Of a stretch of DNA of 64,000 nucleotides, positions 1-8,611 are shown in pieces. Below the pieces are notes generated by a model. The model was not told where the DNA came from, did no database searches, and saw nothing but the letters and a program-made list of their open reading frames with translations. Positions within the stretch are counted from its first letter, which is position 1; each line of letters starts with the position of its first letter. Source of the DNA: an uncultured Clostridia bacterium (lineage in GTDB: Bacteria > Bacillota > Clostridia > Oscillospirales > Ruminococcaceae); assembly GCA_947624555.1 (NCBI GenBank), contig CANQKW010000001.1:1-64000 (forward strand), in the 5' to 3' direction. Position numbers and translations under genes: made by a program.

Positions 1-1050
1 GCTCTTGATATTCGCTTGTATCTGAGAGATGAAATTCACGAGATAAAGGCGCTTATCAAGGAACTTGCGGAAACTCTCTGCAAGATAGCCGAAGAACATT
101 CGGACACGATTATGCCCGGATATACGCATTTGCAGCGTGCTCAGCCGATAACGTTCGGGCATCATCTTATGGCGTATGCGCAAATGCTGATCAGAGATAT
201 TGAGCGCCTTAACGATACGGAAAAACGAATGAACGTCAATCCTCTCGGCAGCTGCGCACTCGCAGGAACGACTTATGACATCGACCGTTTCTGCACTTCT
301 TCGCTGCTTGATATGAAAGGTCCTATGGAAAATTCGCTAGACGGCGTTTCGGACAGAGATTTCTGCATAGAACTTGCAAGCGCACTTTCAATCTGTATGG
401 TTCATTTGTCAAGATTTTCCGAGGAAATTATTCTCTGGTGCAGCTGGGAGTTTAAATTTATTGAGCTTGACGATGCGTTTTCAACGGGTTCGAGCATAAT
501 GCCGCAGAAGAAAAATCCCGATGTCACCGAACTTATCAGGGGCAAAACTGCAAGAGTTATCGGAGATAATATGACGCTCCTTGGAATGATGAAAGGTCTT
601 CCGCTTGCGTACAACAAGGATATGCAGGAGGACAAAGAGGCGATTTTTGACGCTGTGGACAACATAAAGCTCTGCATTTCAACATTTACGCCTATGCTTG
701 CGACAATGACCGTTCTCAAAGACAATATGAGAAAAGCAGCCGCAAAGGGATTTATAAATGCAACGGACTGTGCGGATTATCTTGTTAAAAAGGGTATGCC
801 GTTCAGGACCGCTTATAAAATAACAGGCGGACTGGTTGCGCTTTGCATAAGCAAAAATACTACTCTCGAAGAACTGCCGCTTGATGAATATAAGAAACAG
901 AGCGAGCTTTTTGACGAGGACGTTTATGAGGCGATTAATCTTGAAGTGTGCGTCAAAGAACGTAAATCTTTTGGCGGACCATCGCCCGAAAGCGTTATTG
1001 CGCAGATTAAATCTGTAAGGAAAAAACTTGAGGAGCTTTGTAATGGTTAA
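1..1050 (+). CDS. argH: argininosuccinate lyase, 5' end cut by window edge
   Basis: Last step of arginine synthesis: argininosuccinate to arginine plus fumarate. The frame is open from base 1, so only about 350 of the family's usual ~460 residues are present and the real start lies upstream. The fumarase/aspartase superfamily signature GSSIMPQKKNPD is encoded near 490-525, and the helical core and C-terminal domain look intact to the stop at 1048-1050. The stop lies 8 bases inside argC, so the two are translationally coupled. argG, commonly the partner gene, is not in view and may lie just upstream. Identity is secure; only the N-terminus is unseen. Confidence 0.97.
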   Translation, partial: ALDIRLYLRDEIHEIKALIKELAETLCKIAEEHSDTIMPGYTHLQRAQPITFGHHLMAYAQMLIRDIERLNDTEKRMNVNPLGSCALAGTTYDIDRFCTSSLLDMKGPMENSLDGVSDRDFCIELASALSICMVHLSRFSEEIILWCSWEFKFIELDDAFSTGSSIMPQKKNPDVTELIRGKTARVIGDNMTLLGMMKGLPLAYNKDMQEDKEAIFDAVDNIKLCISTFTPMLATMTVLKDNMRKAAAKGFINATDCADYLVKKGMPFRTAYKITGGLVALCISKNTTLEELPLDEYKKQSELFDEDVYEAINLEVCVKERKSFGGPSPESVIAQIKSVRKKLEELCNG

Positions 1051-1975
1051 AGTTTATATTGACGGACAGGAAGGCACAACGGGTCTTAAAATTCTCGAAA
1101 GATTTGAGGGAAGAAACGATATTGAGCTTTTGAAAATCGACGAGGACAAGCGAAAAGACAACGATGAACGCCGAAAAATGATAAATTCTTCGGATTTTAC
1201 GTTTTTGTGCCTGCCCGACGCCGCCGCTAAAGAGGCGGTAGCTTTGGCAGGAGATAAAGTAAGGATTATTGACGCCTCGACAGCTCACAGGACTAACCCC
1301 GACTGGGCATACGGTTTTCCTGAGCTTGGTGCGGATTTCCGCAGAAAAATCGAAAACAGCAGCAGAACCGCTGTTCCGGGCTGCTATGCAAGCGGTTTTA
1401 TTTCAATGGTCTACCCTCTTGTAAAGCTCGGAATAATGCCCGAAGATTATCCCGTGACCTGTCACGCTGTTTCGGGCTACAGCGGAGCAGGAAAAAAAGC
1501 TATTGCGGCATATGAGAGCGAAAATCGCCCCGATGAATTTGACAGTCCCCGACAGTATGCTCTTACTCAACTGCATAAACATCTCCCCGAAATGCAGAAA
1601 ATCTGCGGTCTTTCATATGAGCCTGCTTTTAATCCTCTGGTTTGCGATTATTTCAGCGGTATGGTGGTTTCGCTGCCTGTCCATACACGACTTCTTACTA
1701 AAAAATACTCTGCCGATGATATAAGAAAAGCTCTCTGTGAATTTTATTCGGACGCTTATTTCGTGAATGTTATGCCCGAAGGCGAGCCGCAGGACGGCTT
1801 TATCGGCGCAAATAATATCAGCGGAACAAATTTGATGCAGATTTTTGTAAACGGAAACGACGAACGGCTTATTCTGTGCTCCCGTCTTGACAATCTCGGA
1901 AAGGGAGCATCGGGCGCTGCTGTTCAATGTCTTAATATTATGATGGGAATTGACGAAAAAACGGGGTTGATTTGA
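1043..1975 (+). CDS. argC: N-acetyl-gamma-glutamyl-phosphate reductase, short (uncommon) form
   Basis: NADPH-dependent reduction of N-acetylglutamyl phosphate to the semialdehyde, third step of the acetylated arginine route. The N-terminal nucleotide-binding motif DGQEGTTGL and the catalytic cysteine in VPGCYASG (Cys114) are visible. At 310 residues with this N-terminus it resembles the less common ArgC type rather than the ~345-residue Bacillus type. I chose the ATG at 1043 because GAGGAG sits just upstream at about 1030-1035 and the DGQEGTTGL alignment begins there; an in-frame start at 1028 would add five residues with no supporting site. It overlaps argH by 8 bases. Confidence 0.95.
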   Translation: MVKVYIDGQEGTTGLKILERFEGRNDIELLKIDEDKRKDNDERRKMINSSDFTFLCLPDAAAKEAVALAGDKVRIIDASTAHRTNPDWAYGFPELGADFRRKIENSSRTAVPGCYASGFISMVYPLVKLGIMPEDYPVTCHAVSGYSGAGKKAIAAYESENRPDEFDSPRQYALTQLHKHLPEMQKICGLSYEPAFNPLVCDYFSGMVVSLPVHTRLLTKKYSADDIRKALCEFYSDAYFVNVMPEGEPQDGFIGANNISGTNLMQIFVNGNDERLILCSRLDNLGKGASGAAVQCLNIMMGIDEKTGLI

Positions 1976-2388
1976 TGTTCTACAAAGATTTAAGAGTCTG
2001 GGTCCCCGATGAAGAAATTCTCGGAGTAAAGTTTTTTAAACACGAGAATTTTTCGGTAAAACAGCTTAATGGCAAGCCTTATATAGTTGCAGCGGAAATA
2101 GTGAAAACCGGAAATTTTATCGGTTTCGGTTCTGACGGAATGATTTATCTGCTCGATTTTGATAATAACAAAGCAAGCTATGCAGCAAGCGCCCTGGCTG
2201 TATTTGCCAGAGAGCTTAAACAGTACAGAGATTTTCCCAAAGTTTCTCCTTCGGAAAATGCTGAAGAAGTTCACGAAAGAGTAAAAAAGTTCGCTGAAGA
2301 AATAAAAAAGCTCGACAAAAATGCTTTTTCAAATGAGGAAAATTTCTGGTCATCAATAATAGAACAGATGAATGACGTATCATTATAA
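1975..2388 (+). CDS. unassigned 137-residue protein inside the arginine operon
   Basis: I do not recognise this protein. It is soluble, with no signal peptide or membrane segment. The first ~75 residues look beta-rich (FKHENFSVKQLNGKPYIVAA, then GFGSDGMIYLLDF), followed by a charged helical tail. The first half faintly recalls the SUKH/SMI1-KNR4 fold, but I cannot confirm that. The start ATG shares its A with the argC stop TGA (1973-1975), a typical coupled start; a TTG three bases earlier is less likely. argJ follows 12 bases downstream in the same direction. Its place between argC and argJ suggests an accessory arginine role, but this is context only. Confidence 0.8.
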   Translation: MFYKDLRVWVPDEEILGVKFFKHENFSVKQLNGKPYIVAAEIVKTGNFIGFGSDGMIYLLDFDNNKASYAASALAVFARELKQYRDFPKVSPSENAEEVHERVKKFAEEIKKLDKNAFSNEENFWSSIIEQMNDVSL

Positions 2389-2400
2389 AGAGGGATTATT

Positions 2401-3636
2401 ATGGTTAAGTTTGACGGGTATGAATTTATTGACGGCGGTGTATGCGCTGCCGAAGGTTTTAAAGCCTCTGGAGTTATAGCAGGAATAAAAGCGGGAAATA
2501 CTACAAAACGTGACCTTGCGCTGATTGCCTGTGATGTTCGCTGTAAGTCTGCCGCCCTTTTCACTACGAATAAGGTCAAAGGCGCACCTATTATTGTTTC
2601 CCGTGAGCATTTAAAAGATGGTTACGCACAAGCAATAGTTGTAAACAGCGGAAACGCCAACACCTGCAACGCAAACGGTGTGGCAATTGCTGAGGAAATG
2701 TGCGAATTAACAGCAAAAATGCTCAAATTGAGCAAGGAAGACATTCTTGTGGGTTCGACAGGAGTTATCGGTCAGAAACTCGACATAAAGCCGATAAAAG
2801 ACGCTTTCCCGTTACTCGTAAAGGAGCTTTCGGATAAGAACAGCGCTCTTGCCTGCGAGGCGATTATGACTACCGATACAAGAAAGAAAGAGCTTGCCGT
2901 AGAATTTACAATTGACGGCAAAAAATGTCATCTCGGCGGAATATCCAAAGGCAGCGGAATGATAAATCCGAATATGGCAACTATGCTTGCTTTTATCACA
3001 ACCGATGTCGCTATTAATGGAGAACTTCTTAAAAAAGCTCTTAGAAAAGTAAACGATCTGACTTATAATATGGTAAGCGTTGACGGCGATACTTCCACTA
3101 ACGATTCGCTGTTTCTTATGTCATCGGGACTTGCAGGAAATGATGAAATCATTTGCGAGGACAAGGACTACGAGATTTTTGAAAACGCTCTTTATGCGGT
3201 TATGATGAATCTTGCCCGTGAAACGGCTCGTGACGGCGAGGGCGCTACTAAGCTCATCGAATGTATCGTAAACGGCGCTGATACCGAAAAAACCGCAAAA
3301 ATTGTCGCTAAGTCAGTTATTTCATCAAGTCTTGTAAAAGCGGCGCTTTTTGCCTCGGACGCTAACTGGGGAAGAATTTTATGTGCAATCGGTTATGCCG
3401 ATGCCGATTTTGACATCAACAAGGTTTCTGTTGATTTGTCAAGCGCAAAGGGAAAGATTGCGGTTTGCAAAAACGGCGCAGGTGTTGCATTTTCCGAGGA
3501 GGCTGCAAAGGAAATTCTTTCTGAGGACGAGATTAAAATTCTCGTTGACCTGCACGACGGCGAAAACAGCGCAGTTGCCTGGGGCTGTGATTTGACATTC
3601 GAGTATGTTAAAATCAACGCTGAATATCGAACATAA
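2401..3636 (+). CDS. argJ: bifunctional ornithine acetyltransferase / N-acetylglutamate synthase
   Basis: Moves the acetyl group from N-acetylornithine to glutamate, which makes the arginine route cyclic; some members also use acetyl-CoA. The protein is 411 residues, normal for the family. The self-cleavage site is clear in NPNMATMLAF: cleavage between Ala193 and Thr194 gives the alpha and beta chains and exposes Thr194 as nucleophile. A ribosome site (AGAGGGA, 2388-2394) precedes the ATG. A cyclic route is consistent with seeing no argE here. Whether it is mono- or bifunctional cannot be read from sequence. Confidence 0.96.
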   Translation: MVKFDGYEFIDGGVCAAEGFKASGVIAGIKAGNTTKRDLALIACDVRCKSAALFTTNKVKGAPIIVSREHLKDGYAQAIVVNSGNANTCNANGVAIAEEMCELTAKMLKLSKEDILVGSTGVIGQKLDIKPIKDAFPLLVKELSDKNSALACEAIMTTDTRKKELAVEFTIDGKKCHLGGISKGSGMINPNMATMLAFITTDVAINGELLKKALRKVNDLTYNMVSVDGDTSTNDSLFLMSSGLAGNDEIICEDKDYEIFENALYAVMMNLARETARDGEGATKLIECIVNGADTEKTAKIVAKSVISSSLVKAALFASDANWGRILCAIGYADADFDINKVSVDLSSAKGKIAVCKNGAGVAFSEEAAKEILSEDEIKILVDLHDGENSAVAWGCDLTFEYVKINAEYRT

Positions 3637-3660
3637 TATAAAAATAAGAGGGTTTGAAAA

Positions 3661-4515
3661 ATGGAAATTGATTACGATATTCGTGCGAACGTAATGGTAG
3701 AGGCTCTGCCCTATCTTCAGAAGTACAATAATAAGGTCGTTGTCGTCAAATACGGCGGCAACGCTATGACAAATGACAGATTAAAGCAGGCGGTTATGCA
3801 GGATATTGTACTGCTTTCGCTCGTTGGAATAAAAGTCGTTCTCGTTCACGGCGGCGGTCCCGAAATCAATGATATGCTTAAAAAAATAGGCAAAGAAAGC
3901 AAATTCGTAAACGGTCTGCGCTATACTGATGAAGAAACTATCGACATAGTGCAAATGGTTCTTGCGGGAAAAGTCAACAAAGACCTTGTTTCTATGCTTG
4001 AAAGTCACAACGGAAAAGCAATAGGACTTTGCGGTCTTGACGGAAATATGATCGAGGCAAAAACTCTTAATCCCGATTTGGGTTATGTCGGAGAGATTAC
4101 CGATATTAACTCCGAAATTATCCAAAATTCGCTGGATAACGGATATATTCCCGTTATTTCAACAATAGGACGAGGCAAAGACGGTACGGTTTACAATATA
4201 AACGCAGATACTGCTGCCGCCCGTATCGCCGCTGAAATGAAAGCACCCAGTCTTATACTGCTTACAGACATCAAGGGACTTCTGGAAGATAAGGACGATG
4301 AAAATACGCTAATAAGAACTATCGGCGTAAGCGAAGTCCCCTACCTTAAAAAGCAGGGCATTATTTCAGGCGGTATGATACCGAAAATTGACTGCTGCGT
4401 CGAGGCTGTCCGCAGAGGCGTTAAACAGGCAAATATAATCGACGGAAGAATACCGCACTCCATTTTGATTGAGCTGCTGACAGATACAGGCGCAGGTACT
4501 ATGATTATTGCATAA
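3661..4515 (+). CDS. argB: acetylglutamate kinase
   Basis: ATP-dependent phosphorylation of N-acetylglutamate, the usual feedback-controlled step. The amino-acid kinase fold is visible: VVVKYGGNAM at about residues 26-35 (phosphate-binding Lys and Gly), VLVHGGGPEIN at about 60-70, LTDIKGLLED in the nucleotide region, and SGGMIPK near the C-terminus. There is an N-terminal extension of about 20 residues before the core, a feature linked in this family to hexameric, arginine-inhibited enzymes; inhibition here is inferred. It is 284 residues, follows argJ by 24 bases, and its end overlaps the leader of argD. Confidence 0.97.
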   Translation: MEIDYDIRANVMVEALPYLQKYNNKVVVVKYGGNAMTNDRLKQAVMQDIVLLSLVGIKVVLVHGGGPEINDMLKKIGKESKFVNGLRYTDEETIDIVQMVLAGKVNKDLVSMLESHNGKAIGLCGLDGNMIEAKTLNPDLGYVGEITDINSEIIQNSLDNGYIPVISTIGRGKDGTVYNINADTAAARIAAEMKAPSLILLTDIKGLLEDKDDENTLIRTIGVSEVPYLKKQGIISGGMIPKIDCCVEAVRRGVKQANIIDGRIPHSILIELLTDTGAGTMIIA

Positions 4516-4528
4516 GAAGGTGATTTTT

Positions 4529-5695
4529 TTGAATACTATCGAACAATTCAACAAATTTGTAATGCACTCCTACGGACGTTACGATTTGGTTCTGGAAAGC
4601 GGAGAGCACGAGGTTTCCGTTGATAAAAACGGGAAAAAGTACATAGATTTCGGTTCGGGAATAGGCGTAAACTCTCTCGGCTACTGCAACGATGAGTGGG
4701 TAGAGGCGATTTGCTCACAGGCAAAGAAAATTCAGCATACATCAAATTATTACTACACGAAAATTCAGGCTGATTTTGCAAAAAAACTCTGCGAAACAAC
4801 GGGCTATACCGATATGTTTTTCGGAAATTCGGGCGCAGAGGCAAACGAATGCGCTATCAAAATCGCAAGAAAATACAGCTTTGATAAGTACGGCAAAGGT
4901 CGTCACAATATAATCACTCTGAAAAACTCTTTTCACGGAAGAACTATCTGTACGCTTTCTGCAACAGGACAGGATGTTTTTCATAACTATTTCTTCCCTT
5001 TTGTAGAAGGATTTATAAACGTTGAACCGAATAATATTGAGGACTTGCGTGAAAAACTCGATAATTCTGTCTGTGCGGTAATGTTTGAGTATGTTCAGGG
5101 CGAGGGCGGCGTTTGCGCTCTTGATCAGGATTTTGTCGATGAAATTTTTAAGCTCTGCGCTGAAAATGACGTTATAACTATTGCAGACGAGGTGCAGACA
5201 GGCGTCGGAAGAACGGGAAAATTCCTCTGCGGAGAATATTTCGGTCACAAAGCCGATTTGACAACTCTCGCAAAGGGTCTTGCGGGAGGAGTTCCTATCG
5301 GAGTTTGCCTGTCGGGAGATAAATGCGCAGACGTTCTTACACCGGGAACGCACGGTTCTACCTTCGGCGGAAATCCTCTTGCCTGCGCAGGCGGTATCGC
5401 TGTCCTTAACAAGGTCAATTCTGAAGGATTTATGGACGAGGTAAGACAAAAGTCCGAATATATCCGTGAAAAGCTGAATAAATGCAGCGAAGTACAGTCG
5501 GTTTCGGGAATAGGTCTTATGGTCGGCATTGAGCTTAAAACCAAAAAAGCCGCCGATATTGCAAAGGCTGCTCTTGAAAAGGGATTGCTTTTGCTGACGG
5601 CAAAAACAAGGGTAAGACTTCTGCCTCCGCTTACAATTTCGTATGAAGAAATTGACGAAGGACTTGATATTCTTATCGGATTGCTTAACAGCTGA
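4529..5695 (+). CDS. argD: acetylornithine aminotransferase, TTG start
   Basis: PLP-dependent transamination of N-acetylglutamate semialdehyde to N-acetylornithine. Fold-type I aminotransferase features are present: NSGAEANECAIKIAR at about residue 100, NSFHGRT, the DEVQTGVGRTG motif, and the PLP lysine in TTLAKGLAGG (Lys249). I place the start at the TTG at 4529 because AAGAAGGTG (4514-4522) lies at correct spacing and the protein then begins NTIEQFNKF as usual for ArgD; the frame also opens earlier at 4508, inside argB, without a site. The same enzyme may serve the lysine pathway. Confidence 0.95.
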   Translation: MNTIEQFNKFVMHSYGRYDLVLESGEHEVSVDKNGKKYIDFGSGIGVNSLGYCNDEWVEAICSQAKKIQHTSNYYYTKIQADFAKKLCETTGYTDMFFGNSGAEANECAIKIARKYSFDKYGKGRHNIITLKNSFHGRTICTLSATGQDVFHNYFFPFVEGFINVEPNNIEDLREKLDNSVCAVMFEYVQGEGGVCALDQDFVDEIFKLCAENDVITIADEVQTGVGRTGKFLCGEYFGHKADLTTLAKGLAGGVPIGVCLSGDKCADVLTPGTHGSTFGGNPLACAGGIAVLNKVNSEGFMDEVRQKSEYIREKLNKCSEVQSVSGIGLMVGIELKTKKAADIAKAALEKGLLLLTAKTRVRLLPPLTISYEEIDEGLDILIGLLNS

Positions 5696-5710
5696 CAGAA
5701 AGGAAATTAA

Positions 5711-6112
5711 ATGAAACGAATTACACAGTTTATCTCCGTTATAAGCCTCTTGATTGCCGTATTAACAGTAATTCTCAATTTCCAGGTTCTTTTCGGAAAG
5801 GGATATTTTATAAGATTTGCTATATTTTCAACGATACGCAGCGGCGATATGCTCGGATTTATCGGAAATCTTATCGGTCTTATAATTACTGCGCTTGCTT
5901 TTGCGTCAATGGGATGGTTTGGAATTATGCTTACGATTTTAAACAAGGAAAAAGCCCGCAAGCCTGCGTTTATTTCAGGCATATGCGTGACTTTGCTTTC
6001 TCTTGTATCGCTGTTTTTCAGCTTTAATAACAACTTCAATATAGGCGATATTCTGGTTTTGCTCTTCCCTGTTGTTTATACGTTTTTCATTTTGCAGACA
6101 ACAAAGGAATAA
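5711..6112 (+). CDS. unassigned four-helix membrane protein in the arginine operon
   Basis: A 133-residue protein I do not recognise. It has about four hydrophobic stretches at residues ~5-29, 48-76, 87-107 and 113-130, with short loops and a KEKARK positive patch after the second, suggesting an inner-membrane protein with cytoplasmic ends. It starts at ATG 5711 behind AGAAAGGA (5697-5704), 15 bases after argD, and argF follows. No catalytic motif is visible and no ABC partner is nearby. Transport or sensing of an arginine precursor is possible from position only. Confidence 0.82.
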   Translation: MKRITQFISVISLLIAVLTVILNFQVLFGKGYFIRFAIFSTIRSGDMLGFIGNLIGLIITALAFASMGWFGIMLTILNKEKARKPAFISGICVTLLSLVSLFFSFNNNFNIGDILVLLFPVVYTFFILQTTKE

Positions 6113-6150
6113 GACATCTTATTATAATGATTTTGAAAGGAATTTTGTTT

Positions 6151-7062
6151 ATGAAACATTTACTGAAACTGCTTGACCTCAGTACAGATGAAATTATTGA
6201 TATTCTGAACCTTGCGGATCAGCTCAAATATGAGCAAAAGCACGGTATTCCGCATAACATTCTGAAAGGAATGACGCTGGGTATGATTTTCCAGAAAGCG
6301 TCCACTCGTACACGTGTATCATTTGAAACAGGAATGTATCAGCTTGGCGGAAACGCTTTGTTCCTCTCATCAAAGGAACTTCAAATAGGCAGAGGAGAAC
6401 CTGTTCAGGATACCGCACGTGTTCTTTCACGCTATCTCAACGGTATTATGATACGTACCTTTGAGCAGGAAGAGGTTGAAAATCTTGCCGAATACGGTAA
6501 AATCCCCATTATAAACGGTCTTACCGATTTCTGCCACCCCTGTCAGGTTCTTGCTGATTTGCAGACTATCCGTGAATACAAAAATAAATTTGAGGGCTTG
6601 AAATTCTGCTATATCGGCGACGGAAACAATATGGCTAATTCCCTTACGGTAGGCTGCCTTAAAGTAGGAATGAATGTCACGCTTGCCTGCCCCGAAAATT
6701 ATTACCCCGACAAGAAAGTCCTTGATTTTACAAGAGATTATGCTAACTTCAAAATTGTAAATAATCCCGTTGAGGCGGCTGCTGACGCTGATGTCCTTTA
6801 TACGGACGTATGGGCGTCAATGGGTCAGGAAGGCGAGGCTGAACAGCGTAAAATTGCTTTCAAGGGTTATCAAATCAATGATGAGGTTATGAGTTCCGCT
6901 AAATCAGATGCTATTGTAATGCACTGCCTGCCTGCTCACCGTGAGGAAGAAATCACCTCAAAGGTATTTGAGCAGCACGCAAAGGAGATTTTTGACGAAG
7001 CTGAAAACCGTCTGCACGCACAAAAAGCTGTAATGGTTCGTCTTATGTCGCCCGAACACTGA
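6151..7062 (+). CDS. argF: ornithine carbamoyltransferase
   Basis: Makes citrulline from ornithine and carbamoyl phosphate in the cytoplasm. The carbamoyl-phosphate motif STRTRVSFE, the HPCQ motif (FCHPCQVLADLQ) and the ornithine-binding HCLPAHR are all present, so this is an OTCase and not an aspartate enzyme. At 303 residues it is family length. I chose the ATG at 6151 with GAAAGG at 6135-6140; an in-frame ATG at 6127 lacks a site. It is the last gene of the arginine operon and is followed by the terminator at 7080. Biosynthetic use is implied by the operon. Confidence 0.96.
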   Translation: MKHLLKLLDLSTDEIIDILNLADQLKYEQKHGIPHNILKGMTLGMIFQKASTRTRVSFETGMYQLGGNALFLSSKELQIGRGEPVQDTARVLSRYLNGIMIRTFEQEEVENLAEYGKIPIINGLTDFCHPCQVLADLQTIREYKNKFEGLKFCYIGDGNNMANSLTVGCLKVGMNVTLACPENYYPDKKVLDFTRDYANFKIVNNPVEAAADADVLYTDVWASMGQEGEAEQRKIAFKGYQINDEVMSSAKSDAIVMHCLPAHREEEITSKVFEQHAKEIFDEAENRLHAQKAVMVRLMSPEH

Positions 7063-7079
7063 TTTCGGTAAAATTTAAT

Positions 7080-7118
7080 ATAACCCCCTTAGTGTGAGCA
7101 CCAAGGGGGTTATTTTTG
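7080..7118 (+). terminator. Rho-independent terminator after argF, also usable from the minus strand
   Basis: An 11-bp perfect stem, ATAACCCCCTT (7080-7090) with AAGGGGGTTAT (7103-7113), loop of 12, followed by TTTTT. An A/T-rich stretch on the other side lets it also end the convergent kinase transcript. It closes the arginine operon. Confidence 0.93.
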
Positions 7119-7134
7119 TCGGGAAAAGCAGAAT

Positions 7135-8610
7135 TTATTGCTTTTTATTGATTTTGATTTCCAGCTTATGCTTAGGTTTGATTTCTTCCTGAACAGGCTC
7201 TGAATAACCGGGAGCCTCAAACCAGAACTTACTTCCCTGTCCAAGACTGCTTTCTGCTCCGAATAAAAAGCCGTGCTGTTCGAGAACGCTTTTTACAATG
7301 GACAATCCTATTCCGCTGCCCATTTTTGCACGCTTGTGTGTGGCAGAACGTTCGCTTACTTTATAATATCTGTCCCAAATATACGGCAGATTTTCGGGCG
7401 AAATTCCCTCGCCGTGGTCCTCGACCTCAAAGCGGATTGCCCCTGAGTCAGTTTTATAAAGCCTTACTATAACTTTATTATCATCACCTGCATAAATTAC
7501 GGCATTGTTGATGAGATTATATACGACCTGCTCAATTTTGGTTTTATCCGCAAATAAAACTATATCTTCCTGAGCCTCCAAATCAATGGAAATTCCCTCG
7601 TTGACCTTTATTATATCAAATCTTGATATGACCGAAGAAAGACGCTCCGAAAAATTAAATAATTCTCTATGCAGCTCAGTAACGCCTGCCTGGAGCTTTG
7701 ACAGGTCAAGAATATCCGTCACAAGCGAAGAAAGTCGATCCGTTTCATCAATAATAACTTTCAGGTGTCTTTCACGCTTTTCGGGATTATCTCCCGATAA
7801 ATCACGTATCATTTCGGCATAAGCCTTAATCATTGTAAGAGGAGTTCTGAGGTCGTGGGAAATATTTGCCATAAGCTCACGACGCAAATCATCTGATTTT
7901 GAGATTTCATATGACGCAGATGAAAGCGTTTCGGAAAGCTGTTTTATCTCATCAAAATCTCCTCGTTCTATTTTAGCGTCAAACTTGCCCTGCGGCAAGG
8001 ATTTTGCAGAGTCATTTATTCTGATAATAGGGTCTGATATTTTTGCAGAGAAGAAAGCCGACATAAATACCGTCAAAATCATCATAATTATGCCGACAAT
8101 AACAAACTGCCGCACAAATATGCTTACGGTTGTTCCTATCGGTTCAAGATAATTGAAAATAAAGATATACGCTTCAGGGTTGCTTCTGTCTCCGATATAG
8201 CTGCCCATCATAAGCACCGAGTTATCTTCCTGTTCGTCACGGAAATTCTTGTAAATCTTGCCGTTTTTTGACTCGTTTATGCTGTTGATAAAGCTATCCT
8301 TTGACAGAAATGCGATTGAAAGACTTCCGCCCAGCTTATTTGCCGAATAAGTGTAATTCGCTTTTGGGAAATTTATCTCAATATACATTTTTTTCTCGGC
8401 AGCCTGCTGATTAACTATATCAACAATTTTTTCACTTGTCCAGTTTGAACGTATTTTTACAAATGTTTCCTCTATCTCGTAAGTTTTCGACCAACTGTAA
8501 AAGCTTGGAAAAAGAGCGATAAGAAACACATAAGTAAACGCCAGCATTGCAAGAACGACAATTTCAAACCTAAGCCAGACTCTGACTTTAATACTGCGAA
8601 AAAAACTCAT
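7135..8610 (-). CDS. membrane sensor histidine kinase of a two-component system
   Basis: A 491-residue kinase of the OmpR-partner type. Order: membrane segment ~13-36, extracellular sensor of about 135 residues, second membrane segment ~173-196, HAMP linker, dimerisation/phosphoacceptor domain with ISHDLRTPLTMIKAY (His near residue 250), and an ATPase domain with N box NLINNA, G1 box DHGEGI and G2 box GSGIGLSI. All catalytic boxes are intact. It begins one base after the regulator stop, so it is co-translated with it. The sensor region matches no ligand fold I know; the overall plan resembles VanS/PhoR-like kinases, but the signal is unknown. Confidence 0.93.
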   Translation of the reverse strand: MSFFRSIKVRVWLRFEIVVLAMLAFTYVFLIALFPSFYSWSKTYEIEETFVKIRSNWTSEKIVDIVNQQAAEKKMYIEINFPKANYTYSANKLGGSLSIAFLSKDSFINSINESKNGKIYKNFRDEQEDNSVLMMGSYIGDRSNPEAYIFIFNYLEPIGTTVSIFVRQFVIVGIIMMILTVFMSAFFSAKISDPIIRINDSAKSLPQGKFDAKIERGDFDEIKQLSETLSSASYEISKSDDLRRELMANISHDLRTPLTMIKAYAEMIRDLSGDNPEKRERHLKVIIDETDRLSSLVTDILDLSKLQAGVTELHRELFNFSERLSSVISRFDIIKVNEGISIDLEAQEDIVLFADKTKIEQVVYNLINNAVIYAGDDNKVIVRLYKTDSGAIRFEVEDHGEGISPENLPYIWDRYYKVSERSATHKRAKMGSGIGLSIVKSVLEQHGFLFGAESSLGQGSKFWFEAPGYSEPVQEEIKPKHKLEIKINKKQ

Positions 8611-8611
8611 C

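Noticed and set aside
4742..5449. 235-codon minus-strand open frame
   Set aside because: Antisense to argD across its catalytic motifs; no start signal and no recognisable domain.
6100..6128. Internal promoter before argF
   Set aside because: TATAAT is present at 6123-6128, but no acceptable -35 lies 16-18 bases upstream.
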